Positions 14,796 to 21,997 of a DNA stretch of 27,616 nt are shown one piece after another. The stretch comes from JANRKN01 sp033763435 (GTDB taxonomy: Bacteria > Planctomycetota > Phycisphaerae > Phycisphaerales > UBA1924). The stretch is from positions 1 to 27,616 of the forward strand of contig JANRKN010000027.1 of assembly GCA_033763435.1 (NCBI GenBank), in the 5' to 3' direction. The translations under genes and the position numbers were made by a program. The notes below the pieces were generated by a model, which saw nothing but the letters and a program-made list of their open reading frames with translations, searched no databases and was not told the DNA's origin. Each line of letters starts with the position of its first letter. The first letter of the stretch is position 1.

Positions 14796-17700
14796 TCACT
14801 CCATCGGGATCACCGCGCAGCCGCTGCCCGCGTGGATGATCAGTCGGCCTTCGACCGCGACGATCATCGACGGGTCCGCCGCGAGGCGCACGCGGTGCGA
14901 CGCGACAAGCCGCCCGTCGCGAGCGCTCACGATCGACAGCCGCGTGAAGTCGGCCCCCGGCTCGGGCGTGGAGAGCAGCGCGACCACCGGGCCCACCTTC
15001 GTCTCGCGCGCCCACCCTGCCGCGAGCAAGGTCTGCTCCGCGCTCAGCGCGTCCTGACCCTTCAGCACGCCGCGGGGCGCGACGATCGACAGGCCCGAGG
15101 GCGTCACGATCGCCAGGTCGCCGCCCGGCAGCGCATGGCCCATGATGACCGCCGCGTCGCGCAGGCGCGCACGCATCGGCACGTCCGCCGCCGTCACCGC
15201 GCCGTCGGCGAGCGCAAGCTCACGCACCGAACGTCCGCGCATCATCACGACCACGCGCTCGCCCGCGATCCACCCCTCCGCGGGCGCATCGTCGGGCATC
15301 GGCGTTGTCCACAGCACCCGCCCGCTCTCGGCATCCACCGCGCTCACCGACGACTCGCACGCGACCACCACCATCCCCACGCCGCCGCTCACCGGCCTCA
15401 TCCACTCCAGCCGCCGCGGCGCGGTCGCGCCTTCGGGCGCAAGCTGCGCCGCGCCCACGCGCGCGGGGCTCTGGCCCGTCTGCGCATCAACCGACGCGAC
15501 GATCGGTCCCTCCGCGGCCTCGCTCGTCGAGCTCGCGCCCGCGACGACCAGCCGCCCCTTCACCAGCGCCGCGTCGTACACCACACGCACCGGCGTGCTC
15601 CCGCGCCAGAGCGCCGAACCGTTCGCCGCGTCCAGCACCGCCGCACGGCCCGATCGTTCAACCAGCGCGACGCGCTTGTCGTCGACCGCAAACACCAGAT
15701 CCGTCGCGCGCACCTGCCCGTCCTGAGGCGTCGGCAGATAGATCATGCCGCTGGGCGCGGGCGACTCACCTTCCCGTGGCGGATCAAACAGCTCCGCAAA
15801 CTCGCCCGAACGCCAGACGGTCTGGCCCGTTGCGGTGCGGACGCGCTCGACCCACCCGCCGCGCGCGCCGGGCCAGAATAGGTCGGTCGTCTCGCGCCCG
15901 AGTCGCAGCACCGTCGGCGTGCCCAGCGAGGCCTGTGAGGTGTTCGCGCGCTCATGCCCGCGGGACCACAGAGGTTCGAGCGCGCCGTCGCCCGCACGCA
16001 CCCCGAAGATCACGATGCGCGACTCTTCGCCCGCGCCCCCACCACCGCCCCCACCACCGCGTTCGTTCAGCCCCGCGACCGGCAGCGTCTGCATCGCGAC
16101 CAGGTCCCCGGCGCCGGGTTCGGTGATCAGCGGCTCCACGGGCGCGACGCGCTCGAGGAACTCGACGCGTCCAGTGGGCGCGAGGCCCAGCGTCGGCGCG
16201 GGCGCGGGCGTGACGGCGCGCGCACGATCGAGCGCCGAGCGTGCCCACGCGGACCACGCAAGCGGGCCCAGGCGCGCCTCAAGCCGCTGCGCGAGACGGA
16301 GCGCGGGGCCCGAGCCCGCGCGGTCAAAGTCCGAGGCCAGCCGCTCGATGAGCGCGCCCGCGGATTCGACGATGAGCGAGCTCTCTCCCGCACCAGCCGA
16401 GACGATCGTCTCGGCGAGCGCGAGAGCCTCGCCCAGCGTGATTCGTGCGGCGCGCGGGTCGGCGAGCTGCGCCGAGGCGCGCACCAGCGCGCGGGGCGCC
16501 GCGGCCGAGAGCGGATATCGCCGCGCGAGCGAGATCAATCCCTGCGTGTCGTTCGCGCTCAGCGTGCCGAAGGCTCGCCGCGCCTCGGCATCGAACGCCG
16601 CGTACGCGGGCGCGCCCGCCCGACGCACCAGCTCCGCAAGCCGCAGTACCGCCTCGTCGCGCGCGGTGCCCGAGGCCACAAACCCCGGCACCCGCGGCGC
16701 GGGCGCGACCGCCGGCGTCACCAGTTCGCTCAGAGGCACCGACGCGAGCGTCTCGTCGGCCAGCAGCGCCTGCAGCGCCTCGACCGCCCCGGTTCCCTTG
16801 CCATTCGCGCCCGCCCCCGCGCCAACTCCCGCACCCGTCGGCAGCGTTGCCGCGCGCACCAGCAGCGCCTCGGCGCGCTCCGCGGGCACCTGCGCCGCGC
16901 GCTCGAGCCGCGCGACAACCTCATCGATCGGCCAGACGGCCTGCGTGGCCCTCGCACCGTCAGCGCCCGGCGCGCCCAGCGCGATGCTGCGAAGAAGCTC
17001 GAACACGCGCCTTTGCAGCGCTTCGGACCGCGCCGCCTGCTCGCCCGCGGCGCGCAGCGGGTCGGCGCTCAGCGACTCCAGCGCGCGATCGACCGCCGAG
17101 AGCGTCCGCGCCGTGTCGCGCGCACGCGCGGCGAGTTCCGCGAGCTGCACCGCCGGCCCCGCCTCTTGCCCGGCGGGCGCCTGCGCCAGGCGCGCCTCGA
17201 GCCGTGCCCGCGCGTCGTTCCACGGCACGTGCGCCGCGAGCCCGCCCGCAAACGCGACGACCAGGTGCGACGACGCGCCCTCGCCCGCGACGAGCACGTT
17301 GCCCGCGCGATCGATGGGCCGAACCTCCGCGCTGCCGGGATCGCGCGCGCGCATCACGATCAGTTCCGCACCCGTGTTCGCCCCACCCGCGCCACCGCCC
17401 GCGCTGCTGCTCGCGTTGGTCTGGATGTTTCGGTCGGCGTTGCTCAGTGCACGCACGGGCGCGATGAGCCGCGCATTCTCGCCCGCGCCCCACACCGCGA
17501 CCCGCCCGGCCATGCGGCTGATCACGCTCCCGGCCTGGATCTCTTCATACAGCGGCGGGCCGAGCTTCACCTCCGCGCTGTCAAACCGATCGATCGGCAC
17601 CACGCCCACGCGGTCGGTCGTCACCACCGCAAGCAGATCGCCCCCACCCTCTCCCCCACCTTCGCCCGACCCTCCCGGCACGCGCACCAGATAGCGCGGG

Positions 17701-19535
17701 TCGCCGAAGTCGCGCCCCTCGCGTCGGCCCGCGATCGTCCCGAGCTTCGCGTCGAGCGCCACCAGGTCCCCGCCCGCATCTTTCTCGAGGCTTCCGCCTG
17801 TCGGCTCGATCACCAGCACGCGGCTCGGCGCGCCCTCGCGGTGCACCACGATCGGCGCGGGCGTCGCCCAAGGCTGACTCTCCAGCCGCACCGATGCCAC
17901 GGGCCGATACAGAAAACTCCGCGCGGGGTCCTCGGCCGGCTGCTCGGGCCCGAGCCTGCGCACGAACACGATCCGCCCCGACCGCGCCTCCACCGCCGAG
18001 ACCAGCCCCATCTCGTCCGCGCGGTAGACGATCCCGCGGTCGAGCGTCGCCGACTCACTCGGCCGCGGCGCGCGGTACACGGGCGGCGAGCCGAACGTCG
18101 CCAGCAGCGTCACCCACCGCGTCCGGCCCGTCGACAGATCGACGCCCGCCTGATAAACACTCATCACGCGCCGCGTCCGGCTCTCGCGGCGGATGGTCAC
18201 GACCGCCGTCGATCCCTCGACGACCGCCGCGCCCCGCACGATCCCACCGTCCAGCCTCGGATCGATCTCCGCCGCCGAGCGCGACCAGAGCACGCGTGCG
18301 CGGGCCTCGGCGGCCTCCGAATCTCCGAGCGGTTCGATCGCCGCGCGGAGGGCAAGCAGGCGCCCGTCATTCCCACGGTTGCCCGGATCGGTCACGAGCG
18401 TGAGCAGCACGCCCCCGCCGTCGGGCCCGCCGGGCGCGAGCGTGATCCACGCGCCGTCGTCGACGCGCCGGACGCTCAGCGGCTCGGCCAGCCCGGTCTC
18501 GAGCGCGCTGGACGAGCCCGAGACGCCCTCGAGCGCCTCGCCCGCGCGGACGCGCCAGAGCGTGCTGAGCGTGAGCGCATCCAGCGCGCGGACCTCGCCG
18601 CCGTCGGACCAATAGATCACGTCGGCCCGGCCTGATTCATCGCGCAGCGCGGGCATCACCCACGCCTCGATGCCGCTGATCCCCAGCACACCCCCCGCGT
18701 CCTGTTCGACGCCGGGCGTCACGAGCTCGAGCACGCGCAGCGGCGCCGCGGGCGCGCGCTCGGTCGGCACGATCTCGCGCGATTCCCCCGCGCCCCGCCC
18801 GCGCACGAGCGCCGGGGCCGGCACGCGATACCCCGCGCCGATGTCCGTCAGCTCCCAACCCTTGGCCCATGCGCGCACGTCGGCGCGATCGAGCGACCGC
18901 GCGATTTCCAGCGCGAGCTCCCGCGCGCGCGGGCGCACGGCCTCAAGGTCCGGATGCTCCGCCAGCGGTTCGAGCGCGAGCCTCGCGGCATCGAACGCAC
19001 CCTCGCTGAGCCTGCGCCTCGCCTGACGCAGCGCCGCCTCCGCGCCCGCGGGCGTGAGCAGGTACGCGCGCTCGACCGCGAGCTCCGCGCTCTCGCCCGG
19101 CGCGGGCGCCGAGTCTTCGCCCGTCGAGCCTTCGAGGATCGCGCGTGCCCGCGGGCCGAACTCGGTGCGATAGCGCTCGAGCAGCGCGGGCGAGCCGCGC
19201 AGCAGCGCGTGCACCCGCGAGCGCACGGGCACGAAGACCGCCGGGTCGTTGTCGGACTTCAGCACGCGCTCGGCGTCGGCATCGAGCACGCCCTGAAGGA
19301 CGCGCACCGCTTCGCCCGCGTTGTTCTCAGCCGCGAGTTCTCCCGCGCGCGCCAGCGCGTCCCGCGCCGCGGGTGAGTCGTCGGTCCACACGGGCGCGAC
19401 GACCTGCGCCTGTGCCGAACACGCCAGACCCGCGACCGAGAGCAGCGCCGCGATGAGCACCCCCCGCGACGAGGTCACCCGCACGCGGCGAGGCGCGCGG
19501 GGCCCGGGCGAGATTGGCGCCGATCGGCGGGGCAT
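14796..19535 (-). CDS. Very large secreted PQQ-like beta-propeller protein with helical repeats
   Basis: A 1579-aa exported protein. After a long basic N-terminus (to ~23) comes a hydrophobic signal (GVLIAALLSVAGLACSAQAQ), cleaved probably after SAQA. Residues ~50-180 are TPR/HEAT-like helices (ALARAGELAAENNAGEAVRV, LLERYRTEFGPRARAILEG), typical of planctomycete PQQ-repeat proteins. Propeller blades follow (WRVRAGEALEGV, ARVLWSRSAAEI, GRTRWVTLLATF), a second helical section (~800-1100), and a C-terminal propeller (TGQTVWRSGEF, NGSALWRGSTPVR, SGRVLWTTPMPDD). The VLWxxP-type blade endings are PQQ-like motifs, but no dehydrogenase catalytic residues are apparent. It is likely an extracytoplasmic scaffold or binding protein. 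ATG 19535 is chosen over the TTG three codons upstream because AGGAGG then lies 10 nt away rather than 1. Confidence 0.85.
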   Translation of the reverse strand: MPRRSAPISPGPRAPRRVRVTSSRGVLIAALLSVAGLACSAQAQVVAPVWTDDSPAARDALARAGELAAENNAGEAVRVLQGVLDADAERVLKSDNDPAVFVPVRSRVHALLRGSPALLERYRTEFGPRARAILEGSTGEDSAPAPGESAELAVERAYLLTPAGAEAALRQARRRLSEGAFDAARLALEPLAEHPDLEAVRPRARELALEIARSLDRADVRAWAKGWELTDIGAGYRVPAPALVRGRGAGESREIVPTERAPAAPLRVLELVTPGVEQDAGGVLGISGIEAWVMPALRDESGRADVIYWSDGGEVRALDALTLSTLWRVRAGEALEGVSGSSSALETGLAEPLSVRRVDDGAWITLAPGGPDGGGVLLTLVTDPGNRGNDGRLLALRAAIEPLGDSEAAEARARVLWSRSAAEIDPRLDGGIVRGAAVVEGSTAVVTIRRESRTRRVMSVYQAGVDLSTGRTRWVTLLATFGSPPVYRAPRPSESATLDRGIVYRADEMGLVSAVEARSGRIVFVRRLGPEQPAEDPARSFLYRPVASVRLESQPWATPAPIVVHREGAPSRVLVIEPTGGSLEKDAGGDLVALDAKLGTIAGRREGRDFGDPRYLVRVPGGSGEGGGEGGGDLLAVVTTDRVGVVPIDRFDSAEVKLGPPLYEEIQAGSVISRMAGRVAVWGAGENARLIAPVRALSNADRNIQTNASSSAGGGAGGANTGAELIVMRARDPGSAEVRPIDRAGNVLVAGEGASSHLVVAFAGGLAAHVPWNDARARLEARLAQAPAGQEAGPAVQLAELAARARDTARTLSAVDRALESLSADPLRAAGEQAARSEALQRRVFELLRSIALGAPGADGARATQAVWPIDEVVARLERAAQVPAERAEALLVRAATLPTGAGVGAGAGANGKGTGAVEALQALLADETLASVPLSELVTPAVAPAPRVPGFVASGTARDEAVLRLAELVRRAGAPAYAAFDAEARRAFGTLSANDTQGLISLARRYPLSAAAPRALVRASAQLADPRAARITLGEALALAETIVSAGAGESSLIVESAGALIERLASDFDRAGSGPALRLAQRLEARLGPLAWSAWARSALDRARAVTPAPAPTLGLAPTGRVEFLERVAPVEPLITEPGAGDLVAMQTLPVAGLNERGGGGGGGGAGEESRIVIFGVRAGDGALEPLWSRGHERANTSQASLGTPTVLRLGRETTDLFWPGARGGWVERVRTATGQTVWRSGEFAELFDPPREGESPAPSGMIYLPTPQDGQVRATDLVFAVDDKRVALVERSGRAAVLDAANGSALWRGSTPVRVVYDAALVKGRLVVAGASSTSEAAEGPIVASVDAQTGQSPARVGAAQLAPEGATAPRRLEWMRPVSGGVGMVVVACESSVSAVDAESGRVLWTTPMPDDAPAEGWIAGERVVVMMRGRSVRELALADGAVTAADVPMRARLRDAAVIMGHALPGGDLAIVTPSGLSIVAPRGVLKGQDALSAEQTLLAAGWARETKVGPVVALLSTPEPGADFTRLSIVSARDGRLVASHRVRLAADPSMIVAVEGRLIIHAGSGCAVIPME

Positions 19536-19651
19536 GTTCGGCAATCCTCCTCAGATATCGGCCGTTGAGCCTCGGACTGTACCCGGTTCCAGCGACTGTT
19601 CGGCCAGGAGCGCCCAAAGTGTCCCGCGGATCATGCCGATGGCCCTCGATC

Positions 19652-20104
19652 ATGCCCGCAGCGCCGTCGGCCCACATCCTGGCCTGCGCCCTGCTCGAGC
19701 GTTGCCGCTCGTGGGGCGATCCGTCGGCCCGGGCCCGAAGGGTCTTTCTGCTCCTGGTCGCGATCGCCATCATGAGCGCCGCGGACCTGGCCCTCACGCT
19801 CATCTACGCCACGACCATCGGCATGGTGGAGTCCAACCCCGTCGCGCGGCTGGTCATGTCGCACAACTCGCCCGAACTCCTGAGCCTCTGGAAGCTCTCG
19901 ACGTTCCTCGTCGCGGCGGTGATCCTGTTCCTGGCGCGCCGGCACCGCACCGCCGAACTCGCCGCGTGGCTCGCGTCCGTCGCGCTCGTCTGGCTCATGC
20001 TGCACTGGGCGCAGTACGTCGCGTTTATCGCGTCCAGCCCCGTGGACATGGCGTGCCTGGCGCGCAACGACGCGCGGTTCGTCGTCATCGACGCCACGCC
20101 GTAA
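19652..20104 (+). CDS. Small integral membrane protein, DUF5658-like
   Basis: A 150-aa membrane protein with about three hydrophobic helices: ~32-56 (FLLLVAIAIMSAADLALTLIYATT), ~80-95 (LWKLSTFLVAAVILFLA) and ~106-128 (AAWLASVALVWLMLHWAQYVAF). The segment AADLALTLIYATTIGMVESNPVARLVM carries the D...T...G.(V/A)E.NP pattern that I associate with DUF5658, a family of unknown function. The ATG at 19652 (MPAAPSAHILA) gives a plausible cytoplasmic N-terminus. Upstream in-frame codons (GTG 19619, or further into the divergent gene's start region) would add non-conserved residues. It is transcribed divergently from the propeller gene; the spacing is only ~116 bp. Confidence 0.7.
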   Translation: MPAAPSAHILACALLERCRSWGDPSARARRVFLLLVAIAIMSAADLALTLIYATTIGMVESNPVARLVMSHNSPELLSLWKLSTFLVAAVILFLARRHRTAELAAWLASVALVWLMLHWAQYVAFIASSPVDMACLARNDARFVVIDATP

Positions 20105-20217
20105 GGCTTGTTTTTCAGGCCCGAAACCTGCTCAGCCCCACAACGAGATCGGCACGCAGGACGAGACATCCCGCGTGCCGACGTGGTGTGTACCGTTTGC
20201 TTGCACGGAAGGCCCGA

Positions 20218-20475
20218 TCAGGCCGCGCGGGGGCGGTCGTCGTCGTCGCCCGATTCATCCAGCAACTGGCGAAGCTCGGCGAACCGGCCCTCGACGGCCT
20301 TGAGCGCCCGCTCGGCCTGGGCGATCGCGTCCGTCCGCGGGTCCCACCGACCGATCCGCGAGACCGGCGCGGCCTCGTCCAGATGGCGCGGGAACGGAAT
20401 CGGCGCCAGCTCGCTCGACTCGCGAAGCTCCTCGGCCGAGTGCAACTTCAGAAAGCTCGGATGAAGCGTCGGCAT
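20218..20475 (-). CDS. Short soluble protein with acidic C-terminus, unknown
   Basis: An 85-aa protein starting MPTLHPSFLKLHSAEEL. The start is well supported by AAGGAG 6 nt upstream of the ATG at 20475. The N-terminal third has a hydrophobic-aromatic pattern (HPSFLKLHSAEELRESSELAPIPFPRHLD). Residues ~48-75 are a likely amphipathic or coiled-coil helix (AIAQAERALKAVEGRFAELRQLLDE). The C-terminus is highly charged (SGDDDDRPRAA). I recognise no family. No operon partner is visible: the divergent side is empty for about 525 bp. The strong ribosome-binding site argues that it is real. Confidence 0.65.
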   Translation of the reverse strand: MPTLHPSFLKLHSAEELRESSELAPIPFPRHLDEAAPVSRIGRWDPRTDAIAQAERALKAVEGRFAELRQLLDESGDDDDRPRAA

Positions 20476-20999
20476 GCAGAACTCCTTGCCTGACTCGTTC
20501 GACCCCTCACGGCCCCAGCCCCCGTCAGCCGGACAAATATCCGAAACCCCAGCCCGGGCCGCCACCCTCGGATTTGTCGCCGGGCCCCGATCGGCCCCCG
20601 CCGGGCCGCACCGACCCGACAACCTCCACGACCAACCCATCCTCCACGACCCCACCAGCCTTCCCACTTTGACATGGGGCCGCCGCCGGGTCCGCGCGCT
20701 CAACTTGACCGCCAGGACCTCTGTTCATCGATCCGTCGGCCCGCCCGCGATCATTCCCACACATGTCCCACAGCCAGCCGACACTTATGGCCATTCCTTC
20801 GGCCAATTACGCCCGATAACACACCCTCTGGCTGTGTGTGGCGCTCGGAGACTGACGGAATCACCCCTAATGTCCCCGACACAGGGTGCGGCGAACGCCC
20901 GATAATCGGACATCCCCCCATCTTTGGTGGTTTTGGCCGCGATCACCCGGATTGGGGTGGTTTCGGGAGGGTGGATCCTCTGGGGACAACCACCAAGGC
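20476..20999. other. Gene-free 524-bp region with inverted repeats
   Basis: No convincing protein or known RNA gene. Structures seen: (a) an inverted repeat GACAAAT (20532-20538) / ATTTGTC (20572-20578), extended by CCG/CGG arms with a 2-nt bulge, about 60-100 bp upstream of the 20475 start; (b) a direct repeat CCTCCACGAC at 20623-20632 and 20641-20650; (c) ACGCCCGATAA at 20809-20819 and 20895-20905; (d) a 9-bp inverted repeat TTGGTGGTT (20924-20932) / AACCACCAA (20988-20996) just after the plsY stop, with a further GGTGGTTT copy at 20956. The AT content is higher than in its neighbours from about 20750 onward. Roles are unknown; (d) may be part of the plsY 3' end. Confidence 0.5.
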
Positions 21000-21848
21000 T
21001 TACGAGCTTGTGGTGCCGGGGTCGTTGGCGGGGCCCGGGGCTAGGGCGGGGCCGGCGGTGGGGGTGGGGGTGGGCGTGGGGGTGTGGGTGGGGGTGGGGG
21101 TGGGGGCAGTCTTGCCGGAGAGGCTGAAGCGGTTCTCGGTGCCCTTGAGCAGTCGGCCGATGTTCGCGCGGTGGGTGAAGACGACCAGCACCAGCAACGC
21201 GACGCCCGCCGCGATGAACGGCCAGCCGGCCGAGAGCGGATGCACCGCCACAAAGACCGTCCGCATCTGCCCGCCGCCGGTGGGCATGTCCATCGGCACG
21301 GTCAGCGCGTTCATCTGCCACGCGAGCGAGTAGTAGGTTGCGACGGACATTGGCACGCTGATCGCGGCGACGATCGACGAGACGCTGACATAGCGCGTCA
21401 GTCGCAGCACGAGCACGAACACGCACAGGCCGACGAACCCGGCCAGGCTCATCGCGGGCGCCACCGCGACGAGCGCGCCCAGGCCCGTCGCAACGCCTTT
21501 GCCGCCCTTGAAGCGCAGGAACGGGCTGAAGCAGTGCCCGAGCACGGGCGTGGCCATGACGCCCAGCCAGGCCAGCGCATCATCGGTGGGCACCACCGCG
21601 CGCCCGAAGGTGCCCATCGCCACGCCCGCGACGGACACCGGCACGAAACCCTTGCCCACATCGAGCGCAAAGGCGAGCAGGCCCAGCCTCCAGCCGAGCA
21701 CGCGGGCGACGTTGGTCGCGCCGATGTTCCCCGAGCCGTGGGCGCGGATGTCGATGCCCTTGGCCCGGCCGATGATCAGGCCGAACGGGACCGAACCGGC
21801 CGCGAAGCCGACGAGCGCGAAGATCCACCAGCCGAACGATTCGAGCAT
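21000..21848 (-). CDS. plsY: Glycerol-3-phosphate acyltransferase PlsY
   Basis: A 282-aa multi-pass membrane enzyme that transfers acyl from acyl-phosphate to glycerol-3-phosphate, the first step of phospholipid synthesis. The three PlsY loop motifs are seen: GSVPFGLIIGR followed by GSGNIGATNVARVLG, then GHCFSPFLRFKGGKGVATGLG, then HRANIGRLLKGTENRF near the end. Hydrophobic helices lie between them. Compared with ~200-220 residues in typical PlsY, this protein has an extra ~25-residue loop around 180-200 (PMDMPTGGGQMRTVFVAVHP) and a Thr/Pro tail (PTPTPTHTPTPTPTPT) encoded by a G-rich hexamer array. No Shine-Dalgarno is present; TAAACT ends 6 nt before the ATG. It is divergent from the PLP enzyme gene. 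Confidence 0.95.
   Translation of the reverse strand: MLESFGWWIFALVGFAAGSVPFGLIIGRAKGIDIRAHGSGNIGATNVARVLGWRLGLLAFALDVGKGFVPVSVAGVAMGTFGRAVVPTDDALAWLGVMATPVLGHCFSPFLRFKGGKGVATGLGALVAVAPAMSLAGFVGLCVFVLVLRLTRYVSVSSIVAAISVPMSVATYYSLAWQMNALTVPMDMPTGGGQMRTVFVAVHPLSAGWPFIAAGVALLVLVVFTHRANIGRLLKGTENRFSLSGKTAPTPTPTHTPTPTPTPTAGPALAPGPANDPGTTSS
21059..21106. repeat. Hexamer array (TGGGGG)8 in the 3' end of plsY
   Basis: Eight 6-bp units from 21059 to 21106, mostly TGGGGG with two degenerate units (21071-21076 and 21083-21088). On the minus strand it encodes eight Thr-Pro dipeptides in the PlsY tail. The plus strand has many runs of three to five G and should be able to form a G-quadruplex. It is a likely site of copy-number change that leaves the frame intact. 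Confidence 0.9.
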
Positions 21849-21854
21849 GGAGCA

Positions 21855-21860
21855 AGTTTA
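21855..21860 (-). promoter_or_regulatory. -10-like hexamer 6 nt before plsY
   Basis: On the minus strand TAAACT is followed by TGCTCC and the ATG at 21848. There is no Shine-Dalgarno. The divergent gene at 21998 has the same hexamer and the same 6-nt gap, which makes a leaderless promoter more likely than chance. Confidence 0.55.
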
Positions 21861-21985
21861 CGGCCCGGGCCCACGGGGAATGGCCCGTGGCCCGTCGGGA
21901 GACAGACTGGGCGAACCGCGAGTGGCCGATGGGGGAAAGCGCGAAAGGGCGGTGAGGTCGGGTCGGGCGGTCGGCGTCGCGACGC

Positions 21986-21991
21986 TAAACT
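21986..21991 (+). promoter_or_regulatory. -10-like hexamer 6 nt before the PLP enzyme gene
   Basis: TAAACT followed by GGGCGC and the ATG at 21998. No Shine-Dalgarno is visible. It is the mirror of the plsY start, so the 149-bp gap would hold two divergent leaderless promoters. A good -35 is not apparent. Confidence 0.55.
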
Positions 21992-21997
21992 GGGCGC

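Noticed and set aside
15954..18635. Long plus-strand open frames opposite the propeller gene
   Set aside because: Arg/Ala/Pro-rich shadows; the minus-strand frame shows a signal peptide and repeated propeller motifs.
20665..20710. Plus-strand TTGACA/TTGACC boxes as promoters
   Set aside because: No acceptable -10 at 16-18 bp and no gene downstream on the plus strand.
21059..21106. CRISPR-like regular repeats
   Set aside because: Unit is only 6 bp with no spacers and lies in a coding region.
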